Below are positions 8,225-16,270 of a DNA stretch of 64,000 nucleotides, one piece after another. Location of the stretch: NCBI GenBank assembly GCA_027061805.1, contig JAMOWA010000059.1:62001-126000 (forward strand), in the 5' to 3' direction. Origin of the DNA: Thermoanaerobaculia bacterium (GTDB lineage Bacteria > Acidobacteriota > Thermoanaerobaculia > Thermoanaerobaculales > Sulfomarinibacteraceae). The stretch's first letter is position 1; every line of letters starts with the position of its first letter. The notes beneath the pieces were generated by a model. That model was not told where the DNA came from. It did not search any database and saw nothing but the letters and a program-made list of their open reading frames with translations. A program made the translations under genes and the position numbers.

Positions 8225-9207
8225 CATCAGGGGATTTCTTCCAGAAATTCTGTCGGAACGTCAGGGTCGGAACTCCGACCGAATCCCCTGACGTGTTGCC
8301 CGCCTGGACTCGCTTCATGATGGAGCTTGCCCACGACGCGGCTGCCAGGAAAATCCCCGATGCTTCGCGGCTTGTCCACTTCGTTCTGGTGCCGGTCAGA
8401 GAACTCTGCTCCCAGTTTCTGGCACTGGGATCCCTGGTCGCGTCCCTGGCCCATGGAACTGCTCACCTTTCCTGGGAACGGTTGCGAGAGTTGCCCACCG
8501 GCACGACTGTCTACTTCCTGCTGCACCGGCCCGGTCAGAACAAGAATCCCCGTCCGGTCACGGGGAAGATCATCTCTCCCTCAGAAGAGGGGTACCCGAG
8601 AGTCCAGGTCGACGAGCCTTACAGGTACATTCAGACCTTCACGATGCGGAACTTCGAGAGGTACAGGGTGTCCCTGACCCAGTACCCCGGTGCAACCCGG
8701 ACCGCGAGAATCACAGGTGTCACCCGATTCTACAGGTCCTTTTTCCCGGACCTGGACCCGTCGTGGTCCATCTCCACCTCGAATGTTGTCCTCGTCGTGT
8801 GTTCCTCGGCTCCCTGGCAACAGGCGGCCGAGAGTGTCGTTCTCCGAACAATCTCCACCTCGGGATCATGGACCCTGAAAAGGATCCTGATGCCCGGAAA
8901 GCCACCCGGTGAACGAGGCACGAAGACCGTCGTCACCAGCACCGAATCACCCGAGGGTCTGACACGTCTTCCGTCCTTTCCGCCCGTGGCGATCCTTGAT
9001 GGGCCCCGGGCTTTCCGTCTTTTTGACAGGGTGCTCTCCCGACGGATCGTCGTGCTGATCGAGACCTGTGAGTACGACGGCCTCGTTCAGGACAGGCTCA
9101 TGGGACTCTTGCCGGCGAGACTGGATGACAGATCGCTGGATCCCATCAACCTGACCACGCCCGTTCCACCAGGAGTTCAGCTCGTTTCCTTTCTTCTCCC
9201 GACATGA
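8221..9207 (+). CDS. Unrecognised defence-island protein A
   Basis: Predicted 328-residue protein with no motif I can name. It begins with an ATGA overlap with the glycosylase gene, so it is translationally coupled. There are no signal peptide, membrane helices or Cys clusters. The middle (GKIISPSEEGYPRVQV, FTMRNFERYRVSL) reads as beta-rich, and the C-terminal 130 residues alternate hydrophobic strands and charged turns (ILDGPRAFRLFDRVLSRRIVVLIE). With the next gene it occupies the slot where class 2 DISARM loci can carry drmE; whether it is the N-terminal part of a split DrmE is only a guess. Confidence 0.6.
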   Translation: MTSGDFFQKFCRNVRVGTPTESPDVLPAWTRFMMELAHDAAARKIPDASRLVHFVLVPVRELCSQFLALGSLVASLAHGTAHLSWERLRELPTGTTVYFLLHRPGQNKNPRPVTGKIISPSEEGYPRVQVDEPYRYIQTFTMRNFERYRVSLTQYPGATRTARITGVTRFYRSFFPDLDPSWSISTSNVVLVVCSSAPWQQAAESVVLRTISTSGSWTLKRILMPGKPPGERGTKTVVTSTESPEGLTRLPSFPPVAILDGPRAFRLFDRVLSRRIVVLIETCEYDGLVQDRLMGLLPARLDDRSLDPINLTTPVPPGVQLVSFLLPT

Positions 9208-9221
9208 GGGGAGAGTACAGC

Positions 9222-10817
9222 ATGGCCCACAGCAGACTCCAGACCGTCTCCCACATCTTCGCCAACGCGGAGGCCTTCGAGGTCATCAACGTGGGTGTGG
9301 CGGCCACCCCACAGATCAGTGCAGCCCTTGGAGAGATCAGAGAATGGTTCCACCTCGCCCAGGTCCATCAGGATTCTCCGGACATCCGCCGGATACGATT
9401 CCACCTGGCACTCCTGCGACGGACCATCGTGAGGGCCCTGCTTCCATTTCAGGAAATCGCCGACCATCTTTCCGGCCACGTTGAGGTGCTCATCCGGGCC
9501 GCCCTGGGATATCCCGACCTCGAACAACGTGGCTCCGCACTCCGGGACCATGTGATGTCCCTGACCGATACCGTGAACCCCAAGGTCGAGGCCCTCGAGC
9601 AGCATCTCGCGGGCAATTCCTCGGCAGGGAAGGTGGAAGAACGGGGCCTCATCTCTCCTGGCTGCGCACGCGCTCTGTCGGGCTGGAGTGGTGGAGACCT
9701 CGAGATCCTCCTCGACCTCTTCCCCGACCTCCGGCTGATCACGTCGAGGACCCAGCTTCTCTCGGGGCTCTACACCGAGATCATACTGCCGTGGGGCGAC
9801 AGGGACTGCCCCTTCCTCGATGAGGTGTACTTCTCGGCACGTGCCCGACAGGTCGTCACTCTGGCCTACCCCATGGAGCCGGTGGCGAGGCCGGTACCGA
9901 GGGAACTTCCCCGGATACCCGGCCTTCTGACCGGGTCCGGCGATCGGAGCATCACCTCGATACCTCCACCCCCCGGACCATCCTCGACAGAACCCGATGA
10001 GCCCGTTGCGGAGGAGGAATGGGAGCTGTACCGGTCCGGGGAGATCTCCCGGGAGACCACGATCTCCGATCGGGAGTTCCTGGTCGATGCCCGGCTTGTC
10101 ATCCTCGCCAACGGGTCACGGGTCTTTCTTGCAGACGACGGCAAGATCGTCGAGCTTTCCGCCTACCTCGACGGACACGTCGAACCTGGTGACCTCGGGC
10201 GACTGCCCAGGAAACCGGTGAAGGATCTTCAACCCGGAGACATCATCCTTCTGAGAACATCAGGCAGTGGTGATTTCCTCGACACCGTGGCCGAAGACCG
10301 TCTCCGGAAGGATGGTCGTGATGACGTCCTGCGGAAGGGCCTCGACTGGAAGGACGCACTCCGCCGGGCTCTCCAGCAGGAGGGGGCTCGGAAGATCCAC
10401 CAGCTTCTTGCGGCACGAGGACACAACCTGCAGGTCAATCCCATGTACATCTGGAAGTGGACCACGGACGAGATTCTCGCTCCCCGGGACCAGGGAATGT
10501 TCTACGAACTCATCGCCATACTCGAGGATCTTGGCCTCCTCGAGACCGAGGCACTGGAGACCGCCGAGGCCAGATGGCGGATGATCAGGGAGATCCGGAG
10601 CTACAGGAAGAAGGCTGCCGCCGAGATCCGCAATGCCCTCCTCACAAAGGTCAGGGAGATCATAAGGAAGAAGGTGACCATCAACGACGAGCTTGTCCTC
10701 TCGCTTCCCGGTGTCGATGCGGGCGAGATGGCCTGCATCAGGGTCGTCGCGATGGATCCCCGGACGGCACAGGTTGCCTACCACAGGATCGGCACGGTGA
10801 CTCCGCTGGACCTGTAG
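9222..10817 (+). CDS. Unrecognised defence-island protein B (possible DrmE-like)
   Basis: Predicted 531-residue protein. I chose ATG 9222 because GAGGGGAGAG lies 6 nt upstream; ATG 9204 overlaps the preceding stop and would add six residues. The N-terminal third is helical, the middle holds a Pro-rich linker (about 245-260), and the C-terminal half includes LQPGDIILLRTSGSGDFLD followed by a helical region with WKWTTDEILAPRDQGMFYELI and a basic coiled stretch (REIRSYRKKAAAEIR). I do not recognise the family. By position and domain feel it could correspond to the C-terminal part of DrmE, but this needs a profile search. It ends 5 nt before the NERD-helicase gene. Confidence 0.6.
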   Translation: MAHSRLQTVSHIFANAEAFEVINVGVAATPQISAALGEIREWFHLAQVHQDSPDIRRIRFHLALLRRTIVRALLPFQEIADHLSGHVEVLIRAALGYPDLEQRGSALRDHVMSLTDTVNPKVEALEQHLAGNSSAGKVEERGLISPGCARALSGWSGGDLEILLDLFPDLRLITSRTQLLSGLYTEIILPWGDRDCPFLDEVYFSARARQVVTLAYPMEPVARPVPRELPRIPGLLTGSGDRSITSIPPPPGPSSTEPDEPVAEEEWELYRSGEISRETTISDREFLVDARLVILANGSRVFLADDGKIVELSAYLDGHVEPGDLGRLPRKPVKDLQPGDIILLRTSGSGDFLDTVAEDRLRKDGRDDVLRKGLDWKDALRRALQQEGARKIHQLLAARGHNLQVNPMYIWKWTTDEILAPRDQGMFYELIAILEDLGLLETEALETAEARWRMIREIRSYRKKAAAEIRNALLTKVREIIRKKVTINDELVLSLPGVDAGEMACIRVVAMDPRTAQVAYHRIGTVTPLDL

Positions 10818-10822
10818 CAGCC

Positions 10823-12595
10823 GTGGCACGACTGATTCCCCCCGTACTTGATCCTTCGTGCCCCTCCAGGGGTGAGAGGTTGCTCTTCTCGAGGTTCCAG
10901 CGAGATACCGGGACATCCGGATGGCTGGTCTTTCACTCGCTGGGTGTTGTCCGTCATCCGACACGCATCGAGGGGGAGCTCGATTTCGTGGTTGTCGTTC
11001 CCGGGGAGGGCATTCTCTGCCTCGAGGTCAAGTCCGGGCCGGTGTCCCGTCGGGACGGTCTGTGGTTCTTCGGTAAATCATCGACCTCTTCCTCCCCTCG
11101 CAGTCCTTTCCGGCAGGCCGCGGAGGGCATGCATGCCCTGCGTGCCGAATGCGCCAGGAGGAATCCCTCTCTCGGACGACTCCTCTTCTTCTCGGCCGTG
11201 GTGTTCACGGACATCGAGTTTGACGAGATCTCACCCGAGTGGCACTCCTGGCAGGTCGTGGATCGGCTCCTTCTGAGCAGAGAGCCCGTCTCGAGGATCT
11301 TTCCGCGTGTTCTCGAGAATGCTCATGCCCACCTCCGGGAGTCCCCCTCTGCAACCTGGTATCACCCGGACAGGAGCCGGCCCGGGGAACCGGATATCAG
11401 GGCCCTGGAGCACGTGCTGAGAGGGAACTTCGAGTACCCCGTCATGCCCCATCACCAGGCCGCGGTCACCGAGCGGGAGATCCTCGATTTCACCACCGAG
11501 CAGTTCCGTGCCCTGGATCTGATGGAGGAGAACGAGAGAATCCTCTTCAAGGGTCCTGCCGGTACGGGGAAGACATTCCTCGCGCTCGAGGCGTCGCGAC
11601 GTTCCGTCTACCGTGGACATCGTACCCTTCTGACCTGTTTCAACACGCTGCTGTCTGGCTGGCTTCTCGACCAGTGGGCAGATCGGCCAGACACCACCGA
11701 TCACCCCCTGCATGTCTCGACATTCCACTCGCTGCTTCTCGAGATAGCAGGTCTCGATCCACCCGGGAAGCCCGGTCCCTCCTACTGGTCCCACACACTT
11801 CCCGAACTTGCCCTGGAAACACTCCTCGAAGACAGGAGCCCGGTGACGCCCTTCGAGCTCCTGATCGTGGACGAGGCCCAGGACCTTATCACCGATCTCT
11901 ATCTCGACATCCTCGACCTCCTTCTCGAGGGAGGGCTGTCGGGAGGCCGGTGGTTGATGTTCGGGGACTTCGAGAACCAGGCAATTTACAGCGGAGGAGA
12001 GACAGCGCAGCAACTCGAGTCCCGGATCTCCGCAAGAACCACCTCTCTCGTGAGGTATCCGCTGAGAATCAACTGCAGGAACACGACGCCCATAGCGAGA
12101 CTCCTCGAGATTGCGTGTGGGCTCGATCCGGGATACTCCCGCGTCCTCCATCTGGAGGATACACCACACGTGAGTACATTCTTCTGGTCCTCCCGGAGCC
12201 ATGCCGAGGACCTGCTTGAACGCCGCCTGCTGGATCTGTCGAGTGTCTTCCGCCCCGAGGATATCGTCGTGCTCTCGGCCCGGGAAGATTCCAGCTCGCT
12301 CGCGGGATCCCTGGCGAGTGGTGAGGCGAACGTGCCCCTTGTTCCTCTCCGTGAGGCCACGAGGGGACGGAAGAGAATCCGGTATTCCACCATCCACGCC
12401 TTCAAGGGCCTCGAGGCCCGCGCGGTGGTTCTCACCGACCTCGATCCCGCCCGGGGCGGGAAGTTCGAGGAACTGCTCTATGTCGGCATGAGTCGTGCCC
12501 GGCTGGACCTCACGATTCTTCTGCCCGAGGACTCTAGAGAGGCCTGGTCGAATCTCATTGTCCGTGGAACGGACAGGCTCATTGAAAGGACTTGA
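10823..12595 (+). CDS. NERD nuclease-related domain / SF1 (UvrD-like) helicase
   Basis: Predicted 590-residue two-domain protein. The N-terminus carries a NERD domain with GELDFVVVVPGEGILCLEVKSG split as E-x-DF ... LEVKSG (about 49-72), the acidic and Lys positions of the restriction-endonuclease-like fold. A superfamily 1 helicase follows: Walker A GPAGTGKT (about 243-250), Walker B VDEAQD (about 349-354), motif V STIHAFKGLEARAVVL (about 522) and motif VI LLYVGMSRAR (about 551). The helicase is short, lacking large UvrD 1B/2B insertions. The start is the GTG at 10823 because the NERD sequence begins directly there. In this operon it may supply the nuclease activity that DrmC would otherwise provide. 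Confidence 0.85.
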   Translation: MARLIPPVLDPSCPSRGERLLFSRFQRDTGTSGWLVFHSLGVVRHPTRIEGELDFVVVVPGEGILCLEVKSGPVSRRDGLWFFGKSSTSSSPRSPFRQAAEGMHALRAECARRNPSLGRLLFFSAVVFTDIEFDEISPEWHSWQVVDRLLLSREPVSRIFPRVLENAHAHLRESPSATWYHPDRSRPGEPDIRALEHVLRGNFEYPVMPHHQAAVTEREILDFTTEQFRALDLMEENERILFKGPAGTGKTFLALEASRRSVYRGHRTLLTCFNTLLSGWLLDQWADRPDTTDHPLHVSTFHSLLLEIAGLDPPGKPGPSYWSHTLPELALETLLEDRSPVTPFELLIVDEAQDLITDLYLDILDLLLEGGLSGGRWLMFGDFENQAIYSGGETAQQLESRISARTTSLVRYPLRINCRNTTPIARLLEIACGLDPGYSRVLHLEDTPHVSTFFWSSRSHAEDLLERRLLDLSSVFRPEDIVVLSAREDSSSLAGSLASGEANVPLVPLREATRGRKRIRYSTIHAFKGLEARAVVLTDLDPARGGKFEELLYVGMSRARLDLTILLPEDSREAWSNLIVRGTDRLIERT

Positions 12596-12601
12596 CGTCA
12601 G

Positions 12602-15600
12602 ATGGACAGGCTCGAGACAAACGTCAGGAACAGAACGTGGATGCTCGACAGGATCAGGGCCGAGTTTGTGGGTCCGGACCCGCCGCCCCACTCCGTCGCC
12701 GAGGTGATCTCATACAGCAAGGTCGTCGAGTTCACTTCCTGGGATCACTTCAGGAGACCGAAGATCCAGCCCGACGGAGAGGAGATTCTCTGGCAGGATC
12801 CTCCTCTCCGGAGATATGGCGCCGGCGTGCTCTTTCCCGCCGGGGTGGTTACGGATGATCCCCTGGATGCCGGAGACGAGGAGGATTCTCCGGACGCTCC
12901 CGCTCCCGATGACCCCGACGAGGCCGCTCGTCTGGCCAGCCAGCTCGACAAGATGAGAGACATTGCCGGAGGGTCCTCGGAAGATCTCACCGGGGGTCTC
13001 GAGGAGGACGTGGCCCTCGCGAACTCGTACCGTCCTGCCTCATTGGCCGTGAGCTTTCTCGGAGACCTGGACCGCGAGGAGCAGGGACTCGAGATACGGG
13101 TTTCCTTCGCCACGTACCGCAAGGCCACGGCACTCATCCACCCCGATGATGGTGATTCCGGGAAAAGAAAGGAGCCAGCTGAACGGACCATCTGGTTCCG
13201 TGTTTCTCCCGAGGCCACCGGTGAGAGTTCGCCGACCATCTTCCTGTCCAGTGCTGACATCCTGGCGGCCTCCCACCCTGTGACACGAAATGTTCCGGGC
13301 GATGCCGCATCGAATCTGAAGCTGATCGTTCTCGCACGCCCACATGGCGCAGGTGACACCAGGCTCTTCACCGTCTGCCTCAAGAATGACTCCAGGACGG
13401 CATCACGCTCACTCGACGAGAGCAGCTACTTCCAGTGCGAGCTCGAGGTGAGGGGTGCGTCGGGCCGGCCCTGGATCCTCCCCTATCCTCAGGCCCCGGT
13501 CGATTCTCTGGATGAAGAGGAGCGCACGACGCGCCTCCTCTACAGGGACCGTAGGATCTATGCGATAGGTCATGGATGTTCCGCCGAATGGGACACTCCC
13601 TGCGACCTGTCCGGAGATATTCCTTGCGCCACTGCCGTCCGGTCGGAGGTCCTGCCCGTGCACGAGACGCTACCGATCACTCCTGACATCCGTGATTCCA
13701 GTGGGAACTCACTCCGGGTCGACATGCGACCGCTTGCCGGTCTCCGACCGGACGATGACTGGACGGAAGAGATCCTGCATCTTGCCGACGAGTACGACCT
13801 CTGGATCGAGGGCCTCGGGACGAGCATTCGTGAAGGAGAGAACCGGGAGGAGGGGATCCCTCCAGGACTTCGCGAGACGGCCACAGCCCTCGTCTCCAGG
13901 TGCAAGGAGTGCGCCCGAAGAATCCGTGAAGGTGTCCGTTACCTGGAGGAAAACCCTCTGGCCCTGAAGGCATTCAATCTTACAAACGAGACCATGCTCA
14001 TCAGTCAGCTGCGGGCAAGTCGAACCGTCCGCACACCCAGGATGGATCCCGAGACCTATCGGATGGAATTCGATGCGCCGGCCCCGGCCCCCGATCTCCT
14101 CGGTGACGATGCATCTCGCGGATACTGGCGGCCATTTCAGATCGCGTTCCTGCTCATGTCCATCCCGGGAATCTGCGAGCCCGACCATCCCGATCGCGAG
14201 ATCGTGGATCTCATCTGGTTTCCGACGGGAGGGGGGAAGACCGAGGCGTATCTCGGACTCACCGCATTCACGATCCTCTACAACAGGCTCGAGGGGCGAT
14301 CAGGGGCTGGGGCAGATGTCCTCATGCGTTACACGCTTCGTCTCCTGACCGCCCAGCAGTTCGAGCGGGCCAGCCTTCTCTTCTGTGCGATGGAGGACGT
14401 TCGCGAAAGGCACCGGAAATCTCTCGGTGACAGGCCTTTCAGGCTCGGGATGTGGGTCGGTGGTTCTGCCACTCCGAACACCCGTCAGCAGGCAGTCACC
14501 GCCCTCCGAAGACTCCGGGAAAACCCCGGGAACATGAATCCTTTCATCGTGCTCAAGTGCCCGTGGTGTCACGCAAGGTTTGGCCCCATGGAGGATGAAG
14601 ACAGCCGTCGTGGTTCTCGTCGCCGGGGTGCAGATTCTCGCCGGGTGTTCGGATACGAGGAAATGCCCATTTCAGAATCCTCGAGCAGGAATACCGTGGT
14701 CTTCAGGTGCTACGATCCGGGCTGTGCCTACTACTCCAGGCCCCTTCCCATCCTTGTTGTGGACGAGGACATCTACGAGATGCCGCCGGATCTCGTCATC
14801 GCCACGGTCGACAAGCTCGCCCTTCTCACCTGGAAGCCCGAGACGGGGAGTCTCTTCGGCATCGGTGCAGGAGGGACCCGGACCGGACCACCACCAACAC
14901 TGATCATCCAGGACGAGCTTCACCTGATCTCCGGCCCTCTGGGGTCCATGGTCGGTGCCTTCGAGACTGTCATCGAGGAACTGTGTACGTTACGAGAGAC
15001 AGACGATGATTCCCTGAGACGCTGCCTGCCAGCACGCCCCAAGATCATCGCCTCCACCGCAACGATCTCGCGGGCAAGAGAGCAGATCTTCTCGCTCTAT
15101 GCACGCGAGCAGACACAGCTCTTCCCCCCGTCTGGCCTCGAGGCCACCGATTCGTTCTTTGCGGTCGAGGACCATGATCGACACGGCCGGATGTATGTTG
15201 GCCTGCTTGCACCCGCCCACGGATCACAGCAGACAACACAGGCAAGACTCTTCGCGACACTCCTCCAGGGGGCCATGCTCCTCCCGACCGCCGCGGAGGA
15301 TCCCGCAAGTCGGGATCCATGGTGGACCCTCCTCGCATTCTTCAACTCTCTCCGGGAGCTCGGTTCCGTGGCCACTCTCCTCCTTGCCGACACCCGTGAT
15401 TACCTCAGGGTCATCCTGGATCGCCACGGCCACCGCTACTCGGAAAACAGACGGACCCTCTACGAGATTCTCGAACTCACCAGCCGGATCCCCGGCGACA
15501 AGATCCCGGAATCCATCAAGAGGCTCGAGGTTCCGTACGGATCGGACGGTGAACGTGGTAAGAGGGGGAAGCATCCCGTCGATGTCTGTCTCGCCTCGAG

Positions 15601-16270
15601 CATCATCGAGGTCGGTGTCGACATCGACAGACTCGCCATCATGACCATCGTCGGCCAGCCCAAGACCGTCTCCCAGTACATCCAGGTCACCGGCCGTGTC
15701 GGTCGCCGATCGGACACACCCGGGCTCGTGATTGTCTCCTTCAGTCAGGCAAAACCCAGGGATCGCAGTCACTACGAGTCGTTCCGGGGCTTTCACCAGG
15801 CACTCCATGCCGGGGTCGAACCGACCAGCGTTACACCGTTCAGCCCCCCGGCAACAGATCGGCTCCTCCATGCGATCCTTGTTGCCCTGGTGAGGCAGGT
15901 GCTCGGAGGGAGGGCAAGGAACAGCCCGGACCCCTTTCCCCTCGAGCCCGGATCTCCGGCCGAACGCCTCGTGAGATCGGTGCTCACGCAGAGAGTCGAG
16001 AAGGTCGATCCCGGCGAGTGCGATTACCTGCTCCATGTGCTGGGGCGCCGCCTCGAGGAGTGGAGAAGCTGGGCACCGGCGAGTTACGGCGGCTTCGGCA
16101 CGATACCGGAGGATCCCCCCCTCATGCACCCGGCCGGGAGCCATGTTCCCGAGAGCTGGGAGGGGCGGAGCTGGCCCACTCCATCCTCCCTGCGAAACGT
16201 GGACGCCACGTGTGAGGCCGAGATCACCTTTCATTACAATCAGGTCACCGAGACAGGAGGTGTCTCGTGA
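12602..16270 (+). CDS. drmA: DISARM helicase DrmA
   Basis: Predicted 1222-residue SF2-type helicase. The N-terminus (LDRIRAEFVGPDPPPHS) and the segment LPILVVDEDIYEMPPDLV match what I know of DrmA. Walker A is WFPTGGGKTEAYLGL (about 540-554), the DExH box is IQDELHLISGPLGS (about 768), motif III is ASTATISRA, and motifs V-VI are SSIIEVGVDIDRL (about 1001) and IQVTGRVGRR (about 1025). A CPWC...CYDPGC pair (about 655-700) probably binds zinc in an insertion between motifs I and II. In DISARM, DrmA pairs with DrmB as an ATP-driven DNA translocase that recognises unmethylated or entering phage DNA. It is followed by drmB with a GTGA overlap. Confidence 0.9.
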   Translation: MDRLETNVRNRTWMLDRIRAEFVGPDPPPHSVAEVISYSKVVEFTSWDHFRRPKIQPDGEEILWQDPPLRRYGAGVLFPAGVVTDDPLDAGDEEDSPDAPAPDDPDEAARLASQLDKMRDIAGGSSEDLTGGLEEDVALANSYRPASLAVSFLGDLDREEQGLEIRVSFATYRKATALIHPDDGDSGKRKEPAERTIWFRVSPEATGESSPTIFLSSADILAASHPVTRNVPGDAASNLKLIVLARPHGAGDTRLFTVCLKNDSRTASRSLDESSYFQCELEVRGASGRPWILPYPQAPVDSLDEEERTTRLLYRDRRIYAIGHGCSAEWDTPCDLSGDIPCATAVRSEVLPVHETLPITPDIRDSSGNSLRVDMRPLAGLRPDDDWTEEILHLADEYDLWIEGLGTSIREGENREEGIPPGLRETATALVSRCKECARRIREGVRYLEENPLALKAFNLTNETMLISQLRASRTVRTPRMDPETYRMEFDAPAPAPDLLGDDASRGYWRPFQIAFLLMSIPGICEPDHPDREIVDLIWFPTGGGKTEAYLGLTAFTILYNRLEGRSGAGADVLMRYTLRLLTAQQFERASLLFCAMEDVRERHRKSLGDRPFRLGMWVGGSATPNTRQQAVTALRRLRENPGNMNPFIVLKCPWCHARFGPMEDEDSRRGSRRRGADSRRVFGYEEMPISESSSRNTVVFRCYDPGCAYYSRPLPILVVDEDIYEMPPDLVIATVDKLALLTWKPETGSLFGIGAGGTRTGPPPTLIIQDELHLISGPLGSMVGAFETVIEELCTLRETDDDSLRRCLPARPKIIASTATISRAREQIFSLYAREQTQLFPPSGLEATDSFFAVEDHDRHGRMYVGLLAPAHGSQQTTQARLFATLLQGAMLLPTAAEDPASRDPWWTLLAFFNSLRELGSVATLLLADTRDYLRVILDRHGHRYSENRRTLYEILELTSRIPGDKIPESIKRLEVPYGSDGERGKRGKHPVDVCLASSIIEVGVDIDRLAIMTIVGQPKTVSQYIQVTGRVGRRSDTPGLVIVSFSQAKPRDRSHYESFRGFHQALHAGVEPTSVTPFSPPATDRLLHAILVALVRQVLGGRARNSPDPFPLEPGSPAERLVRSVLTQRVEKVDPGECDYLLHVLGRRLEEWRSWAPASYGGFGTIPEDPPLMHPAGSHVPESWEGRSWPTPSSLRNVDATCEAEITFHYNQVTETGGVS

